Source of the DNA: Acorus gramineus
Taxonomy: Eukaryota > Streptophyta > Magnoliopsida > Acorales > Acoraceae
Assembly: GCA_030737835.1 (NCBI GenBank)
Contig: CM060855.1
Span: 18,116,378-18,180,377, forward strand
DNA: 64,000 nt
Direction: 5' to 3'
The translations under genes and the position numbers were made by a program. Position 1 is the first letter of the stretch. Each line of letters begins with the position of its first letter. Positions 47,747-60,010 of this stretch are shown here, piece after piece. The notes under the pieces are model-generated. The model searched no databases, was not told where the DNA came from, and was given only the letters and a program-made list of their open reading frames with translations.

Positions 47747-49328
47747 CAAAATGTCATTTGATAGGTTCTCTAAAGATAAGCAATCCCGAAGTGAGTTATT
47801 ACCAAAAAGTCCTCACTACATTATACATAATAAAACAAAGTATGGGGCATTTTCGTCATTGAACTATTTGTACGGTCGTTTTCAGTTATTTTTCCCTCCA
47901 CTTATTGAGCGCGTGCGAAGTGCGTCCTTATCTCGCTGACGTCATCGTGACGTCATGCTTACGTACTCCATCACCAACCGTCTAATGATTTTTTTTTTTT
48001 TTGTTAGATAAATGGTTCAAATACCTTTTAATTAAGTGTCTAATTTTTTTTCTATCCCCGATTTTTTTTTTATTTTTTATTTACCCATAAAATGTGGTTT
48101 TATTTTTTTTTCTTCTAGACTTGTGCGACCTCATTTTTTATGCCTAAACAACCTTCATCTGTAAATTGATCGTGACATGTCTGTAATAAGTTATTACATT
48201 GCTGTAATTTACAGGTTCTTAGTTTAGTTTTATGTATGATATTACATATTTGTTGTGTAAATTATAGTTTTTATAATTTCTGTTATAATTGTTATAAGAA
48301 TAATAATAGAAGTTATTACATTTCTATTATGTAAATAGTAGATTATGTCATTGGGTATCACATTGACAGTTTTTGTTGTAGTTGTTATATAAATGTTAAT
48401 TTAAGTAATTGTTAAGTACATGGATCAAGGAGTAATTTTATTAAAATATTACAATTATTCATAAATTTTCAGTTTAGATTCATGTTATTACTAATTTTGT
48501 TTATATTGCTAAATAAAAATTTATTCAAGTGTTTGATTGTTGTATTTTTTATATAGCTTGAAAAACTCGTTCTTCGTTATGAAATACATTGAATGTCTAG
48601 TTCGATAATCTTGTTTCATTTTACCCAAGAGGACATGAAGAGGATTAAGGGGGAGATAACAATTAATCATTAAGATTTGAAGAAAACGTTGTAATTCAAA
48701 CAATTGATGTATCTATTTTAAAGAAACTTTGAGATTATATCTATAATAATTTTGTGCACACTGAATGTATTTGCAGATGATAATATAATGACATTGAGAA
48801 TGTATATATGACCATTTTGTATATAAACATCTTTGTGTACTTTAATATTTTTGTAGATAACTATTAAATATTTGTAACTATGTGTATAATTTCTGTATGT
48901 ATCACATTATATTTCTGTAGCTCTGTCTGTAAGGGATAGTTCGGGTATTATGAAAATTCAGGGGAAAAAAAAAAATAGGATCACATTTCAAGGATAAATA
49001 AAAAAAAAAAAAAGTCCAACGACAGAAAAAAATAAAAAAAATTGACCCATAGTCAAAGGGTATTTGAACAATTTTCCCTTTTTTTTCCCTCTCCTTCTTT
49101 GAAAAGAATCAACAGCAGTCATTGAAAAAAAAAAAAAAAAACCATACCCACCAATGAAAAAACAATACAAGCATATACTATGTGAGTTGGAACATTCATT
49201 ACATTTGAATCAAAAGCATTACATTTTTGTTAATAATGCACTCTCACCTTCCATTGCCATGGTGAGTGCAATCATACAAACTTATGTGAATTTTTTCATT
49301 AAAAAAGCTACACTTATTTCATCTTGGT
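46091..49328. other. long AT-rich intergenic region, no gene seen
   Basis: A repeat at about 46990-47350 (AGATTATGTGGTTCAATGAAATTTGACTACATC..., ATGCAAGACATATCACAA) is related to 50940-51240. A run of 35 A spans 47710-47744. The rest, including 47945-49140, has long T/A runs and chance frames only. Confidence 0.5.
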
Positions 49329-50443
49329 CTATTTGGGTAAGCTCACTTCATCTAGGTCATCCAATGATAAGAATACCTCATCCAGACACGAAAGCTCAGT
49401 CCCTTCCTCGCTGGCATCATACACTCTACATAGGACCCATTCATCCAATTCCTAGAAAAAAAAAATCCAGGGTTTCTGTCAATTAATATATACCATGTTA
49501 GAAAAATACAAAAAAATAAAATAAAATTCATTTATATATTTCGTTAGACAATGAATACATCAACGGATGAGACTGTAGACGAGATTATCGACTCACATTC
49601 TTTCGATTTCCTCTTTTTCGCGATGATTTTCTACTACTACTGCTGCTGGTGCTACCACCACTTTCGAGGAGATGGTACTCATGCATTATCCAATTTGTTT
49701 TCATCCCGCCCGGAGCTTCACCTAGTTGGAAAACCAACGTCTTCTTGATCCCAACGGTCTTATTTTCACCTGTGACCACGGGTTCATCGGAGCCGGCGAG
49801 CTTCCAGATACCGTTGGCAGATGCGCGAGTTCTCGTTCCCCCGCGCCAGAAGAAGTACAATTGGTTGCCTCCCGCCAATGCTTTGCCTGTGCATTGTGTG
49901 AATACAAATTGTATTCAAAACAAAACAATGACAATGAATGAATGAATGAATTGATAAACAATAAAGAATCCTTCCCATTGGATGCATTGGATGCATCCAA
50001 TGCATTCATTGGCTCTCTTAATCCAAAGGGATGCAGTTCGACTTAATTGGTTCATCTTTCCGTCATTTTTATTAATGATCCACTCTTTGCATTTCATTTT
50101 GTAAAGTTCATGGCTCCTTTTGTAAAGATTTTCTTCGAATAGCAATACAAATTTGATTACCACTAAAAGAAAACGAATCTTTCCCATCATTCGCCAGCAT
50201 TATCTGATGCACAAGGTCTATGACTAGATATTACAAAGAAGATGATCATGTTAAATCGAAGAAAAGTATTCGATCCTAACCGTGGAGTTCCCATGGATCG
50301 AAGCGTTGGAGGTCGAGGATTGGTATGATATCGGGGTGGCACGGCAGCATGGAAGCCTTCCGGTGGAGGAAGTGAACGACGAGCTCTTCGTCGGTCGGGA
50401 AGAACCGGAATCCTGGAGGGAGGTTTGTGGTCTCATCTCCCAT
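49329..50443 (-). CDS. XND1: NAC transcription factor, XND1/ANAC104 type
   Basis: XND1 is a nuclear NAC protein that restrains secondary-wall formation and cell death in xylem. Exons 50443-50281, 49886-49597 and 49451-49329 splice in phase to 191 codons plus TAG, close to the 188 residues I recall for Arabidopsis XND1. The start gives [20 protein letters not shown], followed by [20 protein letters not shown] and DPWELHGKAL. Exon 2 holds the DNA-binding part ([26 protein letters not shown]) and a Ser-rich, basic linker ([13 protein letters not shown]). Exon 3 has EWVLCRVY and the tail [20 protein letters not shown], which is the XND1 signature and includes an LxCxE motif (LSCLDE), the type reported to bind retinoblastoma-related protein. 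The third exon starts at GAA after a TTTCTAG acceptor. Family assignment is secure. Confidence 0.94.
49982..50005. repeat. perfect 24-bp palindrome in XND1 intron 1
   Basis: ATGCATTGGATG and CATCCAATGCAT are exact inverted halves with no spacer, centred on ATGCAT. Confidence 0.92.
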
Positions 50444-50567
50444 GGCAGTCACTGTTATGCAAAGAAAGAAAGAACAATAGAATGAACACACAAAACACAC
50501 ACACACAGAAAGAGAGAGAGAGGAGTCCAAGATTGTGTTTGTGTTTTTATTTTTGTTATGGTGGCTG

Positions 50568-50575
50568 TATTTATA
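50568..50575 (-). promoter_or_regulatory. TATA box of XND1
   Basis: TATAAATA on the minus strand (context CACTATAAATACAG) lies about 125 bases before the ATG. A CTCTCTCTCT tract at about 50511-50521 lies in the inferred 5' leader. Spacing fits a plant core promoter. Confidence 0.6.
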
Positions 50576-50939
50576 GTGTGTTGTGGATGAGTTGAGTTTT
50601 TAGTGGATGGCGTGATGGGCAAGTGTTTGTGATTTGAAAGTTTAGAATGGTGGACTTCTCTTTTTCAGGGAGCATATATAGAATGAGATCAGAAATCTAT
50701 TGTTGTTGTGTGTTGACGCAGCCACACACTTCCTTATGGTAGATTCTGATTTTGCAGGAATTGTACTTAATTTAAAGTCATTTTTAAACGTTCACAACTG
50801 TCCTAGTTTTTGAGAAAAACCAAAAATACCTTTTAGTTGTAGAAATTTTTTTCGGATATCTAAAAGAATTATGTTTTTTGAAAACTAGTTTTAAAAATTG
50901 TTATAGAAGAAAAGTTTTTTCAAGACTGTTTCTAAATGC

Positions 50940-51240
50940 TACTTTATCGCATGTATTTCAATCACGAGAGAGAATCGAACAAATAATACACAATAGAATA
51001 AGAGATTATGTGGTTTAGCAAATTTGACTATATCCTTGGAAGAGAGGAAAAGCATGTAATATATTTCATAGCCCCTCTCCTCACCACTGTATCTTTTTTC
51101 ACCAAAAAAATTATTTCAATAGAAAAAAAAATAATATCTTTTAATACGCAAAACAATCAAGAGGAGCTACAACCCATCCTACGAGCCTTTTAAATTAAAT
51201 TTGCTTTTGCTAGAATATAAGACATCTCACAACAATGTGG
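50940..51240. repeat. dispersed repeat, related to 46990-47350
   Basis: AGAGATTATGTGGTTTAGCAAATTTGACTATATCC and ATAAGACATCTCACAACAATG match the start and end words of the 46990-47350 copy in the same order. No coding sequence. Confidence 0.5.
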
Positions 51241-52735
51241 TATATTTGCAATGAATTCAAATTCTATATATAATTATTTTTTTTTGGATGTTTTGCAAGA
51301 GAGTTTGAGATTCTTAAAGGGGTGGTTGATGACATGTAATCAACTTGATTTCATCATTCATTATTGGCACAATGTAATGGTAAGTTTGATCTACCACTCA
51401 TTAGGATAATTGCTTTGAAGCATATGGTGGTGGGGCTTTTTGGTAGTATATTAGCTGAAACAGTGTGCCTGTTTTAATTAGGACATGCTTATCTGCGAAT
51501 CCAAAGTTTTGTTATATAAAAAAAATTTGGTCCCACAAATTGCATGAAAGTGTAGGAGATTGGAGAGGCATTTAATTGAGTGGTCTTTTATCATATGATC
51601 AAATGTGTGTCATAAAATGGAAGAAAGAAAAGATGCCTAACATGGAAAGAAAAAAATGCTACTTTTATTAAATAAAGGCATCCATCCATATTCAATTTGT
51701 CTAAAGCCATGTAAAGTCTCTCTCTCACATCACAGTGATTTTGTTTATGCTTGGAGACTTCCTCTATTAATGTTTGTATAGATGTTTTGTGTCAGTTACG
51801 TCTACTTCTGTTGTCACATTTGCATCCTTTTCATTGCATTTGTATTGCATAATTATTAAATTCCAAACTTTTCCAATTAGTTAAAAAAAATTAGGTGATT
51901 GAGTACCTCCCTTACCTATTGGATGACATTCATCAAACTGTGCGTTTAATATATTCAGGATCTGGTTATCCGTCTAATTTAGATGAATTATCATATTCTT
52001 TATAATTAAAATAAAAACTTGTCCTAATTATCATATACTGTATCCTTCATCCCCATTCAACATAAGGCTTTTTGAGTGTTTTCTCGTACCAATTATTTAA
52101 AAAAATTATTTCTCTGTTTTTTTTATTATCACGTATTATTTACATATATATACACTTATCATATCGATCAAATATCTTCTGTACACGAAGTTCATGACTA
52201 TTGTGGAATTTCAGGATTATAATGAAGGTTGATCAAACGGTAAGTGCAAATTGTAGCTGGTGAATTTAGGTAAAAACCATATTTGCAGAATCACAAATCT
52301 ATGGTTTGATGTGTTTGCACAGTTCTTCCATTATAAACAATTGCTTGTCTTTTTCAGGCCCCATTGGAAGGCATAAAACTCATACCAATTTTTTTTTTTT
52401 TTGGGGGTACTGTTTTTGTGCAGCATTACAACCAACTAGTCCATGAGCTACTCACATTCTCTGATTGGCACTTCCTCTACAAACAAATACATGCTTTTAA
52501 TGAAGTTCAATCTCCCATGCATACCTAGAGAGAGATCATCCTGGAGAAAGCGAGGTTTCTTATTAATTCTGTTAAGACATATTTGTACTTATCTTAAGGT
52601 GTTTTAGTCTTTTCTTTACTTATTAAAGATAATTTAGACATTTTACTCTTTTTCTCTTTGTACTGTATATTTGGCTATGCCCTGATGAAAAAATTGATTC
52701 ATTCTCCCAATTCCTAATTGATAATTTTATTTCGA
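51241..52735. other. intergenic upstream of XND1, nothing recognised
   Basis: AT-rich with no exon or bounded element. Confidence 0.45.
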
Positions 52736-52739
52736 ATTG

Positions 52740-53205
52740 AAGATACACAAGCTATTCTGGTATAGATAACTATTCTAGCAAAAAGAGCTATATCAATGGA
52801 ATAAGTCATTTTCTATGTAATTGTATTTTTATTTAGTTTTTTTTTGTTAAGAAATGTAATAATAAAATTTGTATTGTTTGATTAACAAAAAATAAGATGT
52901 GGATAAAAAATAAATAAGATATGGATGGTGATTTATAAAATGTAAAAAAATGATCTGATATGTGAACCTCTGATTTATAAGACAGGATGATAGATAATTT
53001 GATATGTGTATTATTTTTATACCAGTGGAATAGATTAGATGTGATAATCAATTCCCGGAGGAAGTTGAAGTACCAATACAAGCTTATTTCACGGTATTCT
53101 GGCATAGCTATTCTATGCAAAGAAACACCTATTTGGAGCTTAATCATCTCTATTCCAGCCTATTCCAGTTCTATTCCTCTACCTAAACATGCTTCTACAG
53201 GTCCT
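52740..53205. mobile_element. non-autonomous DNA element, family B
   Basis: TATTCTGGTATAGATAACTATTC near the start is mirrored by GGTATTCTGGCATAGCTATTC and ATTCCAGCCTATTCCAGTTCTATTCC near the end. The middle carries AAATAAGATATGGATGGTGATTTATAAAATG and CTCTGATTTATAAGACAGGATGATAG. Confidence 0.6.
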
Positions 53206-53909
53206 TGGATGGCCAAAAAGAGGTTCTATGTCCTTACCATTTCAGTTTATTTGAAACTAATAGCTCATATGTGCATTTTGTCAATGGAAGGAATGAAAAT
53301 GAAATGATGGATCAGTGTGTCGCATGTTGCTTGTCATTTCATTATGATTGTGAATTGATATGAATTTGAAAAAAATGAAGCCTAAGATCAGAAAATAAGT
53401 TTTGAGTGGTGTTCCATTTGTAATAACCAGTAGTGGCCATAGTATTCCAGCTCTCTAAACCTATTAGCATTATTGACTGATTGGGATTGATGTCTCTTTG
53501 AAAATTTCCATATCAGTCCCATCAGTAGTGTCATGAGATTTCCCTCAAAGATTAATTAATTTTTCCTTTCTTTTTCATGTTTTTTCCATATCTAGACTCC
53601 GTGAATAATTAACATTTAACCCTTCATTTATCTCCACTCTTATCACACAACTTATCCCCTTATCAAACTAAAATATTTTAATTTTCACTAATCTTAATTA
53701 TACATTTAGGGTTTTTTTCATTGTCAAAATTTTTACATAATATCAAACCATTATCTGATAGATTGACAAAAAGAAACCCTCTTCGTTAAGCGGTCTTGGA
53801 TTTGAATTTATTCATACTGATATAGGATATTTGGGGAGCACCTAATCCTACCAACCAAATTTATAATCTCACAAACCAAAATTCTACCACCCATGTTTCA
53901 ATCCCCATT

Positions 53910-54330
53910 AGCCAAATATGTTGGTGGGAATAGGGAGGAAGGGGAGAGAGAGAGAATAAAGAGCGAGGAGGGCGGTGGGGAGCGAGGATTGATGGGAAGG
54001 TAAAAGAGTACATCGGGCAGTGGGGGTGAACGGAGGACACTGAAGGAAGCTCGGAAAGGAGAGGGGAAGGGAGGGAGAGAGAAAGAGAGTTGAAAGGGGG
54101 TCGATGAATGGCGGATGGTGGTGCACCCTCCAACCCACTACAACCTCTGTCTCTCACTATCTCTTTTGCTCCCTCTCTCTCCCCCTCCCCCTCTCCGGCT
54201 TTGCCGTCGCACGCCCTCCACCTGCCCTCCTTTGCCCCGCCCTCTGTTTCTCTATTTGTTTTTCTCTCTTCCTCTCTCTCCTTCCCCTCCCCTATTATCC
54301 TCTCCCACCACCCAAAAAAAAATCTCCATG
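53910..54330. repeat. polypurine/polypyrimidine block with inverted character
   Basis: G/A-rich sequence to about 54115 is followed by C/T-rich sequence to 54330. TTGGTGGGAATAGGGAGG and CCTCTCCCACCACCCAAAAA are near-inverted ends. Overlapping frames on both strands are low-complexity artefacts. Confidence 0.55.
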
Positions 54331-54959
54331 GTGGGAACATACTTTGAGTTAGCGGGGATAGCCCCTTTCTAGTTTTTAACTCTTTGAAAAATATTTATGT
54401 ATCAAAACAGTCTGTTAAGAGTGCTTTCATGAGACTAAATTTCTTGTTTGTGTTACAGGAAACATACAAAATTGATGTCTAAGATTTTTTTTTCTTCTTA
54501 TTGGAGTAGATCATGATTCAAACATTTGATATATTTACCAAACTATAGTGTAAATATATAATCTACTATCATTGAATAAGATCAAACACATCATTTTTAT
54601 TTTATAAAAATTCCTTCTATGTACAATTAAAAACCAAGAAATTACTTTTTTTTCCTTACAAATGACCAAATGTTTTTGTTAAAAATGTTGTGTACTTCAT
54701 AATTTATGTTTAATTATATAAAAAAATTATCATACATGGCTTGAACTTGAAACCTAAAAACTCTAATAAATCGAAACCATCATAAATCTCTCAAAAAAAT
54801 ATGTTTATGAAATTCTTAAACATAAACTAAAGATCTTATCTCAAAATTCAAACTCATCGGCCAAAAAATTTCAATGGATCTATCCAATTAAATCAATAAA
54901 TAAACAATATTGTTACATGCAATTCGCATGGACAATCTATATAACACAATAGACATCTA

Positions 54960-55190
54960 TCGAGGATTATACCTGAGACTAGTTTTTGGGCTCCTCTAGC
55001 CCTGACTGGTCTGCTTTGTCACCTCTCCTTAGAAGATTGTACGTGCAATGCACTTTTTCTTGTGGCCTTGGTTTGGTCTGTTGGGGTTAATCGAGCCAGC
55101 ATGGGTGTTCAGTGATCCATTTATGGATGACACGTGTCATCATAAAGGATTAAGCGGGCCTTTTCCTCCACAATAGTATTTTAATTAGCA
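54960..55190. mobile_element. degraded LTR remnant, third copy
   Basis: CTTTGTCACCTCTCCTTAGAAGATTG, CTTGTGGCCTTGGTTTGGTC and TGGATGACACGTGTCATCATAA match 13230-13370 in order. Confidence 0.5.
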
Positions 55191-55454
55191 AGGAAAGTGT
55201 ATATTATAGATTAACTAACTTCAAATTTGGTTGACAAATAATTCAAAGTAATTAACTTTTAATTTGGTGGACAAATATATAATTCAAAGATTCATTGATT
55301 AACTTGTACTGGGTCATGGGAAAAGTTATTCACATAGACCATAGTATGACTATACCCACAAATACTTCAATGTCTCATCTCATCATCTCTGTTATTTTTG
55401 GGTGCCCCACTAAAGCCCACCTTCAAAATAAATAAATAAAGCCTTCTCTTCACA

Positions 55455-55617
55455 AAACCGCGGGTTGAGGTCGGGTTCGGGTTCGGGTTCGGGTTCGGGC
55501 TCGGGTTAGGCTCTGTGCAATGTGGGTTAAAGCGGAACCCGACCTGGACCCGATGTGACCCGTCCGAGTTGTAGCTTTGATATACAATTTGTTTTTACCG
55601 GTTGTAATTTTAGTTTC

Positions 55618-55650
<33 letters not shown>
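55455..55650. repeat. GGGTTC tandem run and (TA)n microsatellite
   Basis: TCGGGTTCGGG is repeated four times within about 55470-55508, followed by GACCCG words to 55562. A TATATA run spans about 55619-55650. Confidence 0.7.
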
Positions 55651-55651
<1 letters not shown>

Positions 55652-55950
55652 GGATAATTTTTTAAGATTTTTATTTTTAAGTTTCTATAAATCATAGGAT
55701 TCAGTGATCGATCCTTCAATTCTTCATATTTTGATTTTAGTCCCCAGATTTAAAGGATGTGTTCCTTTTTAGTCCCTGGAAGGGACCTAATCCTAAATTA
55801 TTTAGTTTTCTTTTTAGTCCTTGGGAGGGACTAAAAATGAACATATCATTTAAATCTGGGGACTAAAACTAAAATATGAAGAAGTGAATGATCGATCCCT
55901 AAATAGACATGTTTATAGAGACTGAAAACTAAAAAAACCCTAATTTTTTT
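55651..55950. mobile_element. foldback MITE-like element
   Basis: TTTTAGTCCCCAGATTTAAA (55736-55755) is inverted at about 55849-55869, and TTCCTTTTTAGTCCCTGG is inverted near 55822-55838. The outer arms share GATCGATCCTTCAATTCTTCATATTTT. The arm sequence is the same family as the triplicated repeat at 30640-32030. Confidence 0.65.
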
Positions 55951-56791
55951 AATTGAATCATATATTTTATTTTTTATAAAAACATATATTTTATTAGATG
56001 AAGTTTACTATTTTTAAAATATTCAAAACATGTGGAGACTGAAATGAAGATCGAAAAAAACTACACATAACAATTTCTCAATGTTAAATGTGTTACATAG
56101 ACAGTGAAAAAATGTTAATATGAACATCATGAAGTTCACATTTATTTTCATTAAAATTGTTTTGTGTCGTTGGTGATACTTTTGATTGAGTCACATAAGA
56201 ATTGTTTGTGTTTATCATATTTATGATCCAAACTCCACTGACCAGATGTCATAAAATTGAGTATAGAATAAAAAGTGGACTCAAACTCAAACTATAATAA
56301 AATTGGAATAAAAAAATATTATATAACTAGGAGAGATGACGTAGGGTGTGACAAAATACTAGTAGCATGTAGGATCACTTGAAGGGGAAGGCACACAAAA
56401 CACAATTGATGCACTTTGGAGGCAATAATTCACACCCCCAATGACTTTCTATCTCCACTGTGTTTCTCATGGTCTCTCTTTTGATAGCCATCCATATATA
56501 TATATATATTTGTGAATCTCTTCTCTCACTCTCTCTATTATAAGATATGATATGATATAATATAGATATATTATATGATATATAATTGTGTCATGGATTT
56601 CCTTACACAAAAAAGTTGCTCCATCAGATGGTAGGTGCTCATGCAGGACAACATGGCCGTGGTTATTTATTAATGTGAATTTTTTTTGGTCCATTGAGTT
56701 TTCATGGTGATGTCATGGTGATGCAAACAATGTTACAACTTGTTTGGGGGACACTTTTTTTTATTTATATGTATATTCATATTTATTATTA
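55951..56791. other. intergenic, nothing recognised
   Basis: AT-rich with a (TA)n tract near 56493. No credible exon. Confidence 0.4.
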
Positions 56792-57652
56792 GGGAAAAAT
56801 CCATATAACCCCCTGTAATTACCCCATTATATCCATAAAACCCCCTTTGTCTGCCTTCTGTCCGTTTGTTTAACGGGGCAGGGAGTTATATGGATTTATG
56901 ATAGATTACAGGGGGTTATATGGATTTTTCTCATTTTTATTTATTTATTTTCTTTACATGTGGTTTAAAAATTGGATTGTTTAACAATTTACTTTTGAAT
57001 TTTTTTTAAGATATCACGCACCTTTAATTTTAATAAAAGAAAAAGGATTATTCAGATCATAAACACATACAAAATCACCCACCAAAGAGATATATACTTT
57101 TTCTTTTGGTATTTAAAAAAAGAACTCAAAACTACTCCTCCACGTACAGTTTATCCCCAATAAAATTCACTCATGACACTAACACAAGAGGTGTCCCAAG
57201 ATTTAATAAAAAACATAATTCGCATTGTTGAAATTTTGTTGGTTGATGTTACACACCTTTTGTTACAAAATTCATTCTCTTTTACTTCTATCTCTTTGGT
57301 AGGTGATCTTGTATGTGTTTATAATCTGAATAACCCTTTTTCTTTTATTAAAATTAAAGGTGCGTGATATCTTGAAAAAAAATTCAAAACTAAATGTTAA
57401 ACAGTCTAATTTTTAAACTACATGTAAAGAAAATAAAAAAATAAAAAACCAGAAAAATTCATATATATAACCCCCTATAATCTGCCATAAATCCATATAA
57501 CCCCCTGCCCTGTTAAACAGATGGACGGAAGGTAGACAGAGGGGGTTTTATGGATATAGAGGGGTGATTTCAGGGGTTATATGGATTTATGGAGATTGTA
57601 GAGGATTATATGGATTTAGATCAGATTACAAGGGGTTATATCGAATTTTCCC
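56792..57652. mobile_element. MULE-type foldback element, copy 3 (861 bp)
   Basis: Arms of more than 300 bp, about 56792-57105 and 57290-57652, are inverted copies. They run from GGGAAAAATCCATATAACCCC inward to AAACACATACAAAATCACCCACCAAAGAGA. The perfect 9-bp duplication TTATTATTA lies at 56783-56791 and 57653-57661, though the site is a simple repeat. The ends match the elements at 8019 and 26543. Confidence 0.88.
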
Positions 57653-57949
57653 TTATTATTATTATTATTATTGGGTTGGTTGTGGGCCTTGTCGGGTATA
57701 TCCTCAGGTGTGTGGGGGATTTCAGATTTAGATTGTTAGACTTGATTTTGGTGTGATTTTAATGTATTCTTAGAGGAGCGGGGGATAAGTTTAACAGGTA
57801 TTAGGGTTGAAGCAATTTGTTGTTACATTGTGGAACCATGCCTCAGGCACAAGTAATTATCAGTCATGTAATTTTTTCACAAAAAAAATAAAAAATTGCA
57901 TGCATCATCTCTCTTGATCACACACACACACACACTCTATAAAAATAGT

Positions 57950-58170
57950 GTTCTATTTGCAATAGCTAGGGCCATAACTTTCATAGGTCTAACTCTAGGT
58001 GTTCTATTTGCATCTTTCAAATATGTTTACCCGCCCTATTAAATGGATATGAGATTTGAAGATCCATTTAATTTTACTTGATTTGCACCTGTATTTTGCA
58101 AGCACATCAACTTCTAAAAGAAACATTCACAACCATATAATGTCGGAAGACATGAGGGGTGCAAATAGAC
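57950..58170. mobile_element. small element with TTCTATTTGCA ends
   Basis: GTTCTATTTGCATC and GGGGTGCAAATAGACGC near the two ends, plus an inner AAATGGAT...GATCCATTT pair, resemble the ends and inner hairpin of the 1275-bp MULE at 41953. Precise borders were not fixed. Confidence 0.45.
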
Positions 58171-58174
58171 GCAT

Positions 58175-60010
58175 CCCCAACTCAAACTCGAATGATTTTT
58201 AGCCTGGTTGGGTTAGAAATATAATTTCGGGTTCAGGTTGAGAGACATAGATCATATCAATTTTTAGAGCTAGGTTTGTATTGTTGTCTCAGACAACCTA
58301 GACTAACCCAAATCGATTAAAACTTGTTAAAATTTGTTTTCAATTTTTTCAATCTTAATGTCACATAGTTGATAACCGGGTTTGGCTTGGATTCAGGTTG
58401 GACACCTCTACCTCAGGTGGGTCCAGTTTGGCTCCGACCTAAGTTCTAGCCCTAAATAATGTCCCAAGTCAATATGGAGAAGAAAGCAAAAGACTCCATA
58501 TATATGGAAGAAGAAAAAATGCTCGATCGCGATCACACGGGCTGTTTTTAAATATACCAGTGCTAATATACTCAAATCATTTATGTAGTACCAATAAATA
58601 AAAATAAATATATGCAATCATAATTGAGTATATCAAATTTTTAATTGAATTCAATTAAGTGATATATACTATATTAGAGAAAATATAAAAAGATATGCAT
58701 TCAGTTAATTCAAGTATAAACTTTTCTGTGGAGATATATATTTTATTACACAAAGTACATCTATTTTGTAATTTATCCGACCCAATTTAGACCTGAGCAT
58801 AAAATCAGGTCGGGTCTGGGTCCACCTCGATCCAATCCTATAGACTCGAGATCCAGTTGTTTTATATATAAATCCATAAAATTTTTATTATGCTATTAGT
58901 TGACCCATAAATTTCTATCTCATTTACCAAGTTCTAATACATAACATTTGGCTTTATGCATGTGTTTGTGTTAATTTGTTATAAATATTTTTAGTGGTTA
59001 GGTTAATATATTCTTATGTTATATGTTATATATTCTGAAAATTATGCTAGATTTTTAATTTATAAATTGTTTTGCAAATATGTTTTTCTTCTTTTATTAG
59101 ATATTCTCGGGTCTGAGTCTGACCCGGGTCCACCGGGTCTAGGTCCGACCCAGGTCTACCAGGTTTGGTCCAAATTCCCCTTTGAAATCCATACTCTCTA
59201 CTTCCCATTCCATGTTTTACATTTTGAAATCCATACATACCCGCCCTATTTAAGAGATGCACCAGGTCAATCCTTATAAGGCCAGTTTGGTTACTCTGGT
59301 CCAAAAGGAAAATTCCTCATTCTCAAGAATCTAGTTTTATTTTGATTATGTGGAAGGAGAAATTTAGCCATGAATATCCAAGAATGAACACAGGAATGGA
59401 AGATTCCAAACGCAATTTTTTTGAAATAAAATAAGAATGAGAATGAATGCCAAACTAGCCCATAAAATTATTTTTGACATGAAAGAGAACTAATTCATAG
59501 AAATTACAACTTATTCTAACATGAAAAATACTAAAATATCAAAATACATTGTCTCAATTTTCATCACACTCATTTCATTAAACATTTGAAAGTTTATCAA
59601 AACATCTCAAAGTATATAACATAAATAGTTCATCCAGGCAAATTACATATAAGAAGCAATGAATAATTTTTTTTGGCTCTTCTATGGAAAGAAATAAGGA
59701 AAGATAAAATCTTATAAAATATCAAACATCAAAAACATTTTTAATTTTATGTGATGGGTAATTGACAGTATGTAGAAGTAGAATTTTTTTGTTTTTTTGA
59801 GAGAGAGATGACTGAATGGATGGAAATAAAAAAAAGATAGTGGCAGCTGAGGTTTCCAGAACCATAAAAAATCATTTTCTTCAGTAGTTCCTAAATCATA
59901 ATGACCTAGATCATGTTAGTGGGTTTAAACATAAAATTTGAACTCAACCCATGTATTGCAATGGGTTGGGGCGGGTTTGAAAAACATAGAATCCAAATCC
60001 ACTTCAAAAA
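58175..60010. repeat. scattered GGGTC/GACCC-word repeats, no gene
   Basis: GGTTGGGTTAG, CAGGTTGGACACC and GTGGGTCCAG occur at 58190-58440. Further blocks are CAGGTCGGGTCTGGGTCCACC (58808-58830), TCTGACCCGGGTCCACCGGG (59118-59140) and AATGGGTTGGGGCGGG (59960). The same word family occurs elsewhere in the window. Confidence 0.45.

Noticed and set aside
53861..54372. Five overlapping frames on both strands
   Set aside because: Low-complexity purine/pyrimidine repeat; no splice or domain support.
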